The position numbers and the translations under genes were made by a program. From the NCBI GenBank assembly GCA_023230455.1, contig JALNXH010000012.1, positions 1 to 64,000 on the forward strand: a DNA stretch of 64,000 bases. The letters are read 5' to 3'. The DNA comes from Rhodocyclaceae bacterium (GTDB lineage: Bacteria; Pseudomonadota; Gammaproteobacteria; Burkholderiales; Rhodocyclaceae). Under the pieces are notes generated by a model that was not told where the DNA came from, ran no database searches, and saw only the letters and a program-made list of their open reading frames with translations. Below are positions 38,089 through 47,072 of this stretch, piece after piece (position 1 is the stretch's first letter; each line of letters opens with the position of its first letter).

Positions 38089-38811
38089 TTAAGCGCAATC
38101 CAGCGCCAACTGTTCGATCACGGCGGCGAACTCGCCTTCGGGCGGCGCTGCCAGAGTCAACGTCTCACCGTCCAGCGGATGCGCGAATTCCATCGCAACG
38201 CAAGCCAGCAACAACCGCCGGCAGCCGAACAATTCCTGAAACAGGCGGTTATGGCGACCCTTGCCATAGGTGGCATCGCCGACGATGGGGTGGCTGATGT
38301 GTTTCAGATGGCGACGCAACTGGTGGCGGCGACCGCTCACCGGTTCAAGTTCCAGCAGCGCGTAACGGCTGGTCGGGTAGCGGTCAACCCGATAAGGCAA
38401 CTCGTAGGTAGCCAACCGGCGATAGCGGGTGAGTGCGTCCTGCAGCGGCGGGCTTTCTTCGCTCCTCATTGCCGTCGCGTAATCGTCCCGAATGCGCGGC
38501 AGCGGATGGTCGATCTCGCCCTGCGCGGGCGGATGTCCGCGCACCACAGCGAGATAGCGCTTGCGCACCGCCTTGCCCATGAATGCCTCGCCCAGCGTGC
38601 GGGCCATGCCGGGATCGAGCGCGAATACCAGCACACCGGAGGTACCGCGGTCAAGGCGGTGAACGGGGTAGACCCGACGGCCGATCTGGTCGCGCAGCAA
38701 TTGCACGGCGAAACGTTCTTCGTGACGGGCCAGATTGCTGCGATGGACCAGCAACCCCGCCGGTTTATGGATCGCGACGATATGCTCGTCACGGTAGAGG
38801 ATGGGCAGCAT
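38089..38811 (-). CDS. truC: tRNA pseudouridine(65) synthase-like RluA-family enzyme
   Basis: A 240-residue RluA-family pseudouridine synthase. The catalytic aspartate is D54 in VHRLDRGTSGVLVF, the same number as E. coli TruC. The KPAGLLVHRS start, no S4 domain and the RRHQLRRHLKHISHPIVGDATYGKG segment favour TruC (tRNA U65) over 23S rRNA enzymes. The specificity is inference. A 168-nt gap with no detected gene separates it from the Anbu operon downstream. Confidence 0.85.
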   Translation of the reverse strand: MLPILYRDEHIVAIHKPAGLLVHRSNLARHEERFAVQLLRDQIGRRVYPVHRLDRGTSGVLVFALDPGMARTLGEAFMGKAVRKRYLAVVRGHPPAQGEIDHPLPRIRDDYATAMRSEESPPLQDALTRYRRLATYELPYRVDRYPTSRYALLELEPVSGRRHQLRRHLKHISHPIVGDATYGKGRHNRLFQELFGCRRLLLACVAMEFAHPLDGETLTLAAPPEGEFAAVIEQLALDCA

Positions 38812-38887
38812 CAGGATGCGCAGCCGGCAAGCAATCGATCGACAATTTTCCGCTCAGGCATCTTCAAGGAGCGAATCGCACCTGGCC

Positions 38888-41653
38888 TCATCCAACTGAT
38901 CCGCTTGACGTCGGCCGCCCCCGCTGAGCCGCTAACAGACGATCGGAGACGCCGAGTTTGCGGTAGATCTTTTTCAGGTGCCATTTCACCGTTTCCGGCG
39001 TGATGAACAGTTTTCGCGCGATCTGCTTGTTGGAGAGTTTTTGTCCGACGAGTTCGAGGATGTCCAGTTCGCGGCTGCTCAGGCTGTTATCGGTCGCGTC
39101 GCCCTCCGCATGGCTGAAAACGACATTCCGTTTCCCGTCTTCACTTCCCGGTTGTATGCCCAGGGCTCGATAAAGCGCCTGGTAATACTCTCCCAGAGGC
39201 ATTTCGCCATCCGGATTCTTCAGAGCCCAGAGGATCGGGATGATCATCGCGCCGGCGTCTGCCAGCAGGCGGAGGGTCCCCTCATTCTCGGCAAGCCGCA
39301 GCACGCTCGACAGGTGGGTGCGGGCGGCATCGACCTTGCCGCGGCCATGGCAGGCGACGGCGAGCAGGATGCGTAATTGGGCCAGGTCATGTGGCATCAG
39401 CCCCGGGCTGTGCTGTTCGCTTGCAAGCGTTGATTCAAGCAGGGCTTCCGCTTCGTCGAAGCGGCGGTTGTGTATGAGCAGGCGGGCACTCTCCGCCCGA
39501 ACCATGCAGACGATCGGGCTGTCCTCCGGGCGGACTGTGCCGATAGCGGCCACAATTCCGTCGAGCTTGTGCACAACCCGTTCTGCCGCTTTTGGCTGGT
39601 CCTCCGCCAACCAGAGGCGGACTCGTTCGGCGAAGCAGGCGGCGAGCAGTCTTGACCAGCCCCGCTGGTCGGCCAGGGCCTCGCATTTGGATAAAAGCCC
39701 ATGAGCAGCTTCCCGTGCGCCCTGAATCATGCGGATGCGGACGAGCGAGATATATGCCGATTGAATCGGCTCCAGCCAGCAAACATCGTCGATGATGTCG
39801 AAGCGGTCCGCCAGCAGGTCCTCTACGGCTTCCAGCCGATTCCAGTCGTAATAGATTCCGGCGAGGGAGGCGGCGAGCAGCGATGCCGCCGCCGAGCGCC
39901 GGCCACCCTGGCGTTCGCAGAGTTCCAGCGCGTCTTCCAGTTGTTGTACACCGGCCCGCAACTGGCCACTGTGGACATTGAGGGCGGCGACGAGGTTGGC
40001 GCGGTAACTGAGCATGAACAGATTGCGTGAACCGTCATCGCCGAACTGGTAGAACTCGCTGACGCGGCGGGCTGAGGCCAGATCGCCCACCTTGCGGTAG
40101 AGGTGGATCATGACGTTCATGAACGCCTCGTCCTCCCAGTCGAATTCCCGCTCTGGCCTTTTCCCGTCGGGGAAGCGCTCCGACCAAACCTGCTTGCCCA
40201 ATTCGAGCGCGGAGGATATGTCATCCTGCGTCGCGAAGATCGAGACGCACTGGGCGCGCAGGGTGCGCCGCAATTCCTCCCGATTCGGGAACGGCTCGTC
40301 GCGCAATTGCGCATCGACTTCGGCGACCAGCGCCCGCGCTTCCTGAGGCCGCATGGTCAGGATCAAGGCCCAGATCAGCGCAATCCTCAGGCTCGGCCGT
40401 TGCCGCAGAGTCTGTGCAGGCAGCTTCTGCACCCAGCCGCGGAAAGTCAGCACGCGGCTGTTTCTAAGTTCATCGAGAACGCAGCGTTCGAGCCAGTCGG
40501 CCGCGAGGTCGGCATGCCCGGCATCGACTGCATGACGCACCGCCTCGGCCCACTGTGCATGTTCCGAGAACCACTCGGCCGCACGCAAATGCAGGAATGC
40601 AATTTCATCGGGCATCTGGCGCTTGAGCTGGGCGCGCAGGAAGTCGGCGAACAGGGCGTGATAGCGATACCAATGACCCTCCTCGTCGAGCGGCTGCAAA
40701 AACATGTTCTGGCTGACCAGCCATTCGAGCTTCTCTTCCGCTCCACGGGTCCCGGTAATGCGTTCGCAGAGGCTGCCGTTGAGTCGGTCGACGATGGCCG
40801 TGCGCAACATGAATTCGATGGTTTCTTGCGGAATTCGGCTCAGCACGTTGAGCGAGAGGTAATCGCTCAAGGCCTTTGAATGGCGGGGAAAGGAAGAGAT
40901 CAGCCGGTTCAGGCTTTTAAGCCCCGGCATCGCCAGGGTTGCGATCTGCATGCCGGCAACCCACCCTTCGGTCGCTTCGTGGACGGCGAGGACTTCATCG
41001 GGGGAGAGCCTGACCGCAGTGGAACCGGCAAAAAAAGCCTGGGTTTCCTCGACGCCGAAGCGCAGTGCATCGGTATCGATCTCCACCAGTTGATTGCGCA
41101 CGCGGAGCAGGGAGATATTCAGCGCAGGATTGGCGCGGCACGCGGCAACGATGTGCAGGTTGGCGGGAATATGGTCGAGCAGGAAGGCCAGATGGCCATG
41201 GACCGCAGGGTCGGTGATCTTGTCGTAATCGTCCAGCATCAAGATGACCTCGCGCCCGAGGTTGTCCAGCATGTTGATGATGGAGGTCAGCTGCGCCTTG
41301 ACCGAAACCATCTTGCCGGCAACCCGCTGCTCGGCGGTCTCGTCCGCCAGCCCCCCCAATGCCTCGGCAAGGGCGGCGGTCAGGTAGTCGACGAACCGGC
41401 TCTCGTCGTTGTCGTCCTGGTCGAGGGTCAGCCAGGCGACGATCTGGCCGTCGACCAGAAGCGCTTCGCGCCAGATCGTGAGCAGCGTGGTCTTGCCGAA
41501 TCCGGCCGGTGCCTTGATCAGGGTCAGCGGGCGAATCAGGCCGGCCGACAGCGACTGCAACACGCTGACACGGGAAACCGGGGAGCGTGTCAGCCGCGGC
41601 GGACTGAATTTTGTCCTGATCAGCAGGGAGGAGAATTTCTTCTGGGTGCTCAC
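38888..41653 (-). CDS. MalT-like LuxR-family regulator
   Basis: A 921-residue STAND-type ATP-dependent activator. The N-terminal NTPase has Walker A APAGFGKTTLL (K54) and Walker B VILMLDDYDKI. The middle (about 330-840) is a helical TPR-like sensor, and the C-terminus has a LuxR helix-turn-helix (SSRELDILELVGQKLSNKQI then ETVKWHLKKIYRKLGV). MalT-type proteins bind a small inducer and ATP, oligomerise and activate adjacent promoters. It starts with GTG, with a GAGGAG site upstream, and is divergent from the SnoaL-like gene, so it is the prime candidate regulator of the F420 locus. Confidence 0.88.
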   Translation of the reverse strand: MSTQKKFSSLLIRTKFSPPRLTRSPVSRVSVLQSLSAGLIRPLTLIKAPAGFGKTTLLTIWREALLVDGQIVAWLTLDQDDNDESRFVDYLTAALAEALGGLADETAEQRVAGKMVSVKAQLTSIINMLDNLGREVILMLDDYDKITDPAVHGHLAFLLDHIPANLHIVAACRANPALNISLLRVRNQLVEIDTDALRFGVEETQAFFAGSTAVRLSPDEVLAVHEATEGWVAGMQIATLAMPGLKSLNRLISSFPRHSKALSDYLSLNVLSRIPQETIEFMLRTAIVDRLNGSLCERITGTRGAEEKLEWLVSQNMFLQPLDEEGHWYRYHALFADFLRAQLKRQMPDEIAFLHLRAAEWFSEHAQWAEAVRHAVDAGHADLAADWLERCVLDELRNSRVLTFRGWVQKLPAQTLRQRPSLRIALIWALILTMRPQEARALVAEVDAQLRDEPFPNREELRRTLRAQCVSIFATQDDISSALELGKQVWSERFPDGKRPEREFDWEDEAFMNVMIHLYRKVGDLASARRVSEFYQFGDDGSRNLFMLSYRANLVAALNVHSGQLRAGVQQLEDALELCERQGGRRSAAASLLAASLAGIYYDWNRLEAVEDLLADRFDIIDDVCWLEPIQSAYISLVRIRMIQGAREAAHGLLSKCEALADQRGWSRLLAACFAERVRLWLAEDQPKAAERVVHKLDGIVAAIGTVRPEDSPIVCMVRAESARLLIHNRRFDEAEALLESTLASEQHSPGLMPHDLAQLRILLAVACHGRGKVDAARTHLSSVLRLAENEGTLRLLADAGAMIIPILWALKNPDGEMPLGEYYQALYRALGIQPGSEDGKRNVVFSHAEGDATDNSLSSRELDILELVGQKLSNKQIARKLFITPETVKWHLKKIYRKLGVSDRLLAAQRGRPTSSGSVG

Positions 41654-41964
41654 GAATCTCCTCGATGGCTCTGCGTTCAGGTTGACGGTTCAGGTTTTGG
41701 GTACATTCTAAAGAAACAAAGCAGTGGAAGAGATTGATGGGGAATCAACAAGATGCGGTCGCCAGCCCGCTGCGAGACCGCCACGCGCAGCCGCCACCCC
41801 CCCCATGCGCTCCCCGTCCGGAATCCACCGCCGCGGCGATGTTTCGCTAATCTGGCCGGCTAGGCGGGATTTCGGCGTCGCCAACACTTCGGCGCAGGAC
41901 ACCGGCCAAGGGTTTGTTCGACGAACAGAGTGCTTGAATAGCCATCACCAGAACGGAGGAAATC
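41654..41964. promoter_or_regulatory. Divergent regulator/F420-locus control region
   Basis: 311 bases between the MalT-like regulator and the first SnoaL-like gene, without any plausible gene. It contains a C-rich tract (about 41790-41812), a perfect 13-bp palindrome at 41915-41927, and a GGAGGA ribosome site at 41955-41960. A possible weak promoter TTGTTC-17 nt-AATAGC overlaps the palindrome; the -10 is poor, which would suit an activator-dependent promoter. Confidence 0.5.
41915..41927. promoter_or_regulatory. Candidate operator palindrome TGTTCGACGAACA
   Basis: A perfect inverted repeat, TGTTCG-A-CGAACA, 38 bases upstream of the SnoaL-like ATG. Its size and symmetry fit a dimeric regulator site and it overlaps a possible -35 box. 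MalT itself binds short asymmetric boxes, so another regulator (TetR, GntR or LexA-like) is equally possible. Confidence 0.4.
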
Positions 41965-42366
41965 ATGACAAAAAAATCGCGACTGATTGAGAATCTTGAG
42001 CAGGCCTGGACCGGCGACCTTGAGGCATTGTTAGGTCAATATACGGAGGACTGCATGTTCGAGGACAAGGCCTTCGGCTTGGTGCACCACGGTCACGCCG
42101 GCCTGCGCGAGGTGTTCGAGTTCACCTACAAAATGATGCCCGATTTCCGCGTCGCCTACGGCGACTGCGTTATCGACGAGGCCTTCGGCGCCGTGCAATG
42201 GGTGTTCACCGGCTCCTTCCATGGCGATTTCGAGGGCAGCCTGCATGCGGGAACGCCGGTTCGCGTAGAGGGCGTGTCCTTCATGAAACTGCGCGAGGGT
42301 CGCATCGCACACAACGCGGATTACTGGAACCTCGCCGCGCTGGCCCTGCAACTGCGCAAGGATTAG
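41965..42366 (+). CDS. SnoaL-like (NTF2-fold) protein 1
   Basis: A 133-residue cone-shaped alpha+beta protein of the SnoaL/NTF2 superfamily (pattern ENLEQAWTGDLEALLGQYTEDC, with FEDKAFGLVHHGHAGLREVF and the ending AHNADYWNLAALALQLRK). Members are cyclases, isomerases, hydratases or epoxide hydrolases on small cyclic or polyketide/steroid-like substrates. The exact reaction is unknown. No signal peptide, so cytoplasmic. It is the first gene of the putative F420-linked locus, preceded by GGAGGA. Confidence 0.82.
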   Translation: MTKKSRLIENLEQAWTGDLEALLGQYTEDCMFEDKAFGLVHHGHAGLREVFEFTYKMMPDFRVAYGDCVIDEAFGAVQWVFTGSFHGDFEGSLHAGTPVRVEGVSFMKLREGRIAHNADYWNLAALALQLRKD

Positions 42367-42441
42367 AGTAGCCAGCTACCCGCCTGAACGCTGTCGTGGT
42401 GCAGACTGCGGCTTTTTTCTGATACCAAGAGGAGATGCCAA

Positions 42442-42999
42442 ATGAAGAAAACAGTACAAGAAATCCAACTTGCCGATACGCTCGACCAGCGCGTTGCGCC
42501 GCGCCGCCGCCTGCTTGGACAGCTTGCTGGCGTGACGGCCGCCGTGCCGCTCGGCCTGCTCGCCTCGGCGCAGCCCGCCCAGGCGGCCTCCGATCTGAAA
42601 AAGAACTTCCTCGGCATGATCAAGGCCTGGAACGACCACGATTCGGCAAAGATCGCCAGCTACTTCATCGACGACTGCACCTACACGGACATTGCTCTTG
42701 AGGTCGCGCATCACGGCAAAAAGGAAGTCATCGCCTTCGCCGACGGGACATTCATCGGCTTCCCCGACTTCGAGATTGTGATCAAGTCCTGTTTCGCCGG
42801 GCAAGACTCGGTGGCAGCCGAGTGGGACATGATCATGTCCTGGAAGGGGCCCTATCCCAGCCTCGGACCGACGCCCGACGGCAAAACGTATCGCCTGAAA
42901 GGCGCGTCGGTGTCGCATTTCAACAAGGCGGGAAAGATCATCGGCAACACGGACTACTGGAACCTGAACGCGTTCATACAGCAGATGAAGAAGAGCTGA
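42442..42999 (+). CDS. Exported SnoaL-like protein 2 with Tat-type leader
   Basis: A 185-residue relative of the preceding protein. The extra N-terminus has PRRRLLGQLAG followed by a weakly hydrophobic stretch and an AQA-A cleavage site near residue 49, which fits a twin-arginine signal. The mature part repeats the SnoaL pattern (FLGMIKAWNDHDSAKIASYF, ending NTDYWNLNAFIQQMKK). Tat export implies it folds, perhaps with a cofactor, before leaving the cytoplasm. The shared DYWNL ending shows that the two genes arose by duplication. Role: possibly periplasmic processing of the same substrate class. Confidence 0.75.
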   Translation: MKKTVQEIQLADTLDQRVAPRRRLLGQLAGVTAAVPLGLLASAQPAQAASDLKKNFLGMIKAWNDHDSAKIASYFIDDCTYTDIALEVAHHGKKEVIAFADGTFIGFPDFEIVIKSCFAGQDSVAAEWDMIMSWKGPYPSLGPTPDGKTYRLKGASVSHFNKAGKIIGNTDYWNLNAFIQQMKKS

Positions 43000-43081
43000 A
43001 ACGCCTCTTCAAAGCGGCGAGGCATGACCGCCCGCATCGAACAGTTTCAGTCAAGCGTCAATCGAGCAAAGGAATGAACGC

Positions 43082-44275
43082 ATGCTTTCCATAGACAAGA
43101 ATCGTCCGCCCGCCGAGTGGATCGCGGATTTGCGCCGACGCTTTCCGTGCGAAACGGAAATCGATCGGATTCTCACCAGCAAGCTGAACCGCCGGGCCGG
43201 CCCCGGCTATTCTCCGGTCAGTCTGGAAACCCTGAGCAATGGCGTGAAAGCCCTGCTGCAACAGGAACTGAAGGAGCCGTTCGAGGTTGTCGAAGCGAAA
43301 TGGCTCTCCGGCGGGGCATCCAAGGTACAGATGGAGTTCAAGCTGCAATGGAACGAGCCCGGAGTCGGGCGCACAACGACGCGCATGGTGTTGCGCATGG
43401 AGCCGGCCGAATCCGCGGTCGAAACCAGCCGCTTGCGCGAGTTCCAGTTGATCAAGGCGTTCGAGGGCATCCTGCCGGTGCCGAAAGCCTACTGGGCCGA
43501 CGCCGAGGGCAAATATTTCCCCTACCCGGCCATCATCTACGGTTTTGCCACGGGGGTGACCAAACCCACCGGGAGCGTCAGCAACGTGAGCGGGACGGGC
43601 ATCAATTTCGGCCCGGCGCTGCGCCCCATCATCGGCGCGCAGTTTGTCGATCACATGGCCAGGATGCACACCATGGACTGGCGCCAGGCCGATCTGAGCG
43701 CCTTCGATGTGCCGGCCCTGGGCACACAGGCGGTCGAGTGGCAGATCAACTGGTGGGAGCGGGTGTGGGAAGAGGATAGCAACGAGGACATCCCCTTGAT
43801 GCGTTTCGCCGCCGACTGGCTGCGCCAGAACATGCCGCCGGTCGACCGGCTCTCGGTGGTGCACGGGGATTACCGCTCCGGCAACTTCCTGTACACGGAA
43901 CACGACAACCGGATCACCGCCTGGCTCGATTGGGAACTCGGCCATCTCGGCGACCGCCATGAAGACCTGGGTTACGCCCTCAACCTCGTCCATGCGCACA
44001 AGTCCGAGGACGGAAAGACCGTGCTCTACAACGGATTCATGCCCAAGGAAGCGCTTTTCGAAGCCTACGAGAAGGCATCGGGCCTGTCGGTCAGCCCCAA
44101 GATCGTCGACTACTACCGGGTACTGAGCACCTACAAGCTAACGGCCGTCTGCATTGGCAGCACCTACCGTATAGCGCGGGGTGGCAAGAGCCACCAGGAT
44201 GTGCTGCTCGCCTGGCTCATCGGAGCCGGTTACGTTATCGCGGAAGATCTTCGCCGCGTTTTGAAGGAGGTCTGA
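43082..44275 (+). CDS. APH-type phosphotransferase 1
   Basis: A 397-residue cytoplasmic kinase-fold protein of the aminoglycoside phosphotransferase/choline kinase superfamily. The catalytic loop is VVHGDYRSGNFL (H261, D263) and the metal site ITAWLDWELGHLGDRHEDL (D283). The N-terminal lobe has WLSGGASKVQMEF and MVLRMEP as nucleotide-binding strands. Family members near acyl-CoA or steroid catabolic genes probably phosphorylate a hydroxylated small molecule rather than an antibiotic. A paralogue lies at 47073. The DUF6285-like gene starts one base after its stop. Confidence 0.85.
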   Translation: MLSIDKNRPPAEWIADLRRRFPCETEIDRILTSKLNRRAGPGYSPVSLETLSNGVKALLQQELKEPFEVVEAKWLSGGASKVQMEFKLQWNEPGVGRTTTRMVLRMEPAESAVETSRLREFQLIKAFEGILPVPKAYWADAEGKYFPYPAIIYGFATGVTKPTGSVSNVSGTGINFGPALRPIIGAQFVDHMARMHTMDWRQADLSAFDVPALGTQAVEWQINWWERVWEEDSNEDIPLMRFAADWLRQNMPPVDRLSVVHGDYRSGNFLYTEHDNRITAWLDWELGHLGDRHEDLGYALNLVHAHKSEDGKTVLYNGFMPKEALFEAYEKASGLSVSPKIVDYYRVLSTYKLTAVCIGSTYRIARGGKSHQDVLLAWLIGAGYVIAEDLRRVLKEV

Positions 44276-44276
44276 C

Positions 44277-44822
44277 ATGGAAATTCGACCCGCGATACAG
44301 ATTCAAGCCATGATCAAGTCCATGATCGACGTGGTGTTGCCCGCCGTCGATCCGGAACACAAGATGGCGCAGGAGCAGGCCCAACTGATCATCGGTACGC
44401 TGAAAATGATGGGGCAGAGGCTGCCGCTACAGTTCCGCTATGACCGCAAGGAACTCGACGAGTATGTGGCGCTTTCCGTCGAGTTGCTGAAGCAGATGCG
44501 CGGCAGCGAAAAAACCCAAAGTGCGATGAAAGAGCTCGGCGCCAGTCAGGTTGAGGGGGCGGCGGTGCTTGACCGCGCCCGTGCCGAACCGGGCGAGCTG
44601 GAAACCGCCGTGTTCGATCTGCGCGCGAAAGTCGGCGCACTGGTGAAAGCCGTCGGCGCCGATGGCGAGGCGGCAAGCCGCGACGCACTCAAGCATCTGA
44701 TCCTGGACGCCGCAGAGAACCAGTTGCAGCGCGAGCTTTCGTGGCAAGCCGCCCTCGGCTATTCCGACCCGGCGGAGCTTCAGCCCATCGAGAACCTCAT
44801 CGGCGTCTCACCGGCACGTTAA
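44277..44822 (+). CDS. DUF6285-like protein
   Basis: A 181-residue helical protein without catalytic motifs that I recognise. It resembles the small proteins (DUF6285) that often follow APH-type phosphotransferases beside acyl-CoA dehydrogenases; that match is from memory and not certain. Pattern: IQAMIKSMIDVVLPAVDPEHK at the start, DGEAASRDALKHLILDAAEN near the end. GGAGG precedes the ATG, and the one-base gap shows coupling with the phosphotransferase, suggesting they act as a pair. The second phosphotransferase has no such partner. Confidence 0.6.
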   Translation: MEIRPAIQIQAMIKSMIDVVLPAVDPEHKMAQEQAQLIIGTLKMMGQRLPLQFRYDRKELDEYVALSVELLKQMRGSEKTQSAMKELGASQVEGAAVLDRARAEPGELETAVFDLRAKVGALVKAVGADGEAASRDALKHLILDAAENQLQRELSWQAALGYSDPAELQPIENLIGVSPAR

Positions 44823-44844
44823 TCAATTTTCATATTAAGGAAGG

Positions 44845-44963
44845 ACTGATTAAGTCTCCCGTTCGCCCTGAGCCTGTCGAAGGGTATGGGACAAACGCTT
44901 GAAATATTAGTGATTAAGTCCGCCCATGGTTCGACAGGCTCACCACGAACGGACTTAATCAGT
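44845..44963. repeat. Dispersed-type inverted repeat element
   Basis: The outer arms are ACTGATTAAGTC (44845-44856) and GACTTAATCAGT (44952-44963). Adjoining inner arms are GTTCGCCCTGAGCCTGTCGA (44861-44880) and the reverse complement of GTTCGTGGTGAGCCTGTCGA (44931-44950). A third partial copy of TGATTAAGTC lies between them near 44911-44920. The GAGCCTGTCGAA core is a motif known from many dispersed intergenic repeats in proteobacteria. It sits in a 163-nt gap and may be a MITE- or REP-like element; the effect on the operon mRNA is unknown. Confidence 0.75.
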
Positions 44964-44985
44964 TATTTCTTAAAAAGGGACGACC

Positions 44986-45984
44986 ATGTCGACTTATCAT
45001 TACCCGATCAAGAAACCGCTCGAATCCATTCTGATATTTGGCGCCAGCGCGCATATCGGCGGTCCGTTGGCGCGCCACGTGACCGACAACGCACCCGATG
45101 TGCGCCTGCGTTTGGCGACATCGTCGAAAGCCAAGGCGGAGAAATTGAAAATCGATTTCCCCAAGGCCGAAGTCGTCGTCGCCGACTACTACGACCTGCC
45201 CTCGATGCGCGCCGCCACCAAGGGCATGGAAGGCGTGTTCCTGGTCTCGCCCGACTTTCTCGACGAACACATCGCCATGGCGGTGTTCCGCCGTGCGGTT
45301 ACCGACAACGGAGTAGTTCGCCATGTAATCCGGATTCTCGCCGATCCGCCCGGCGTGACGCTCCACCATGTGCCGAAGGAGATGCATGCCTTCGGCGGCG
45401 GCACGGCGATCCAGAACCTGATCGCCAAGGACTTCCTGGAAAAGACCGATCTGCCGATCACCTATCTGAATTCGGCGGGCTGGTATTTTGACAACTACAA
45501 GACCTGGCTGGCGGCGCCGATTCTGCAAAAACGTACACTGACCATGTCGGCACCGCGCCGCGTGCTGTATTTCGATCCCAACGAGCTGGGCGAAGTGGCG
45601 GCGCGGATTTTTCTTTCCGACGATGCGCGACACATCGGCGGCAGCTACCAGTGCGACAACGGCCAGGATCTGACCAGTTTCGAAGAGGCCGCCGCATTGA
45701 TGAGCGAAATCTTCGGCGTCAAGATTGCCTACGACGGCAGCGACGAGGGCTTCATGCGCGAAATCGGCGAACCGGCACGCGCCTACTGGTCCAACGTCGG
45801 CGCCTTCGCCAACGGCCAGGACCCGGCGGAATATTTCCTGGCCTATTGGCGCTTCGAGCAGGCGAACGAGAATGCCTGGCGGCGCACCGACTTTGCCGGG
45901 CGCATCCTCGGCCGCACACCGCGGTCGTTGCGCCAGTGGCTGACCGAGAACCGCGACTTTTTCCTCAAGGGCATGGGTGTGTAA
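44986..45984 (+). CDS. NmrA-like NAD(P)-binding protein
   Basis: A 332-residue atypical SDR. The Rossmann start ILIFGASAHIGGPLARHV is a GxxGxxG variant, and VVVADYYDLPSMRAATKGMEGVFLVSP is typical of the NmrA/HSCARG group. No classical YxxxK catalytic pair is evident, so it may be a redox sensor or an oxidoreductase of the NAD(P)H:quinone-reductase 2 type. It follows the repeat element and precedes the first lipocalin-like gene. Substrate unknown. Confidence 0.72.
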   Translation: MSTYHYPIKKPLESILIFGASAHIGGPLARHVTDNAPDVRLRLATSSKAKAEKLKIDFPKAEVVVADYYDLPSMRAATKGMEGVFLVSPDFLDEHIAMAVFRRAVTDNGVVRHVIRILADPPGVTLHHVPKEMHAFGGGTAIQNLIAKDFLEKTDLPITYLNSAGWYFDNYKTWLAAPILQKRTLTMSAPRRVLYFDPNELGEVAARIFLSDDARHIGGSYQCDNGQDLTSFEEAAALMSEIFGVKIAYDGSDEGFMREIGEPARAYWSNVGAFANGQDPAEYFLAYWRFEQANENAWRRTDFAGRILGRTPRSLRQWLTENRDFFLKGMGV

Positions 45985-46092
45985 GCCGGGCAACGGCCCC
46001 GATCCGGTGCGGATGCGTGCGCATCGGGCCGGGGAGCCTTGCCGACGAAAATTCGACCCCATTCGACCCTGTTTGAGACTGAAAGAAAACCT

Positions 46093-47004
46093 ATGAGTAG
46101 CGGCTACGAGAGATTCGAAAGCCTGGCCCCCGGCGATGGCAACCCGCGCTGGAACCAGAGCTTCTATTACAACTTTTATGACCCGGTTACCAAGACGGCC
46201 GGATTGATCCGTCTCGGTCTGATGGAAAACCTGCGCGAGACGAATACCTGGTTCGTCTTCTTCCAGGACGGCTTGCCGATCTACAACCGGGTCAACATGA
46301 ACTTGCCATACACCTTCGATCGTCCGGGAAACGGCATCAAGGTGGCCGGCATGTATATCCATGCAGTCGAACCACTGAAGAAAACCCGCATCCTGTTCTC
46401 GGATGTCGATTTTTCAGTTGACCTGTGCTGGGACGAGCGCAACCCGATGGTGAACCCGCTCACCATGGATTCCGGCAAGGATGTCTTTTCCAGTGAAATG
46501 GCACACGTCCATCTGGAAGGGACGGCAAACGTTACCGGTCACATCGTGCACCGCGGCCAACGCATCGAAATCAACGGTACCGGGTTCCGCGACATCGGCG
46601 TCGGCCCGCGCAACTGGGACGTTCTCAAGAACTACCGCCTGGCCTGGCCTGTGTTCGAGGACGGCACAGCTCTCGCCGGCGTGCGCGCCGTTTCCACCAG
46701 CGGCGACACCTCGTACATGCGCATGTACCACGACGGCAACAAGTGGCTGCGGGTCACGCAGATCGAAGGAAAACAGACTTACGCTGAGGACACGTTTTCC
46801 ATTGCGACCGCCCACTGGACATGGACCGACGAGAACGGCAGAAGTTACGAGATGACCGGCAAGCCGCTGCTGCGTTGGTTCTTCTCCGTCGACACGTTTC
46901 TCGTGTGCGAGCAGATCATGGAGTACCGCACTACCGACGGCAGGGTAGGGTACGGTCTGCATGAAAATGGCTATCGGCTACCATGGAAAGGCATAGAAAT
47001 CTGA
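46093..47004 (+). CDS. Lipocalin-like (DUF7064/7065-type) protein 1
   Basis: A 303-residue soluble protein with two beta-rich halves, similar in layout to AttH/CrtC/Svf1-like lipocalin folds. The motif VGPRNWDVLKNYRLAWPVFEDG in the middle corresponds to DHSWGARPEVGLHPMGWMNA in the paralogue at 48296. ATG 46093 is chosen because MSSGYERFESLAPGDGN is more protein-like than the upstream extension. Related proteins occur in gene clusters for steroid, carotenoid or lipid metabolism, some acting as hydratases or binding proteins. The DUF numbers are from memory; function unknown. Confidence 0.6.
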   Translation: MSSGYERFESLAPGDGNPRWNQSFYYNFYDPVTKTAGLIRLGLMENLRETNTWFVFFQDGLPIYNRVNMNLPYTFDRPGNGIKVAGMYIHAVEPLKKTRILFSDVDFSVDLCWDERNPMVNPLTMDSGKDVFSSEMAHVHLEGTANVTGHIVHRGQRIEINGTGFRDIGVGPRNWDVLKNYRLAWPVFEDGTALAGVRAVSTSGDTSYMRMYHDGNKWLRVTQIEGKQTYAEDTFSIATAHWTWTDENGRSYEMTGKPLLRWFFSVDTFLVCEQIMEYRTTDGRVGYGLHENGYRLPWKGIEI

Positions 47005-47072
47005 ACTAATTGGCCTCCACGAAACCCGGGGCGATTCAGTCTCGCCCCCACTTCTTCGCTAAAGGTGAGCGC

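Noticed and set aside
43082..44275. Aminoglycoside resistance gene
   Set aside because: The fold is of the APH superfamily, but the neighbourhood is metabolic, there is a paralogue in the same locus and the sequence resembles the catabolism-associated branch rather than resistance enzymes.
45985..46092. Imperfect hairpin GGCCCCGAT/ATCGGGCC before lipocalin-like gene 1 as a terminator or riboswitch
   Set aside because: One bulge, a long loop and no T run; no known riboswitch core was seen.
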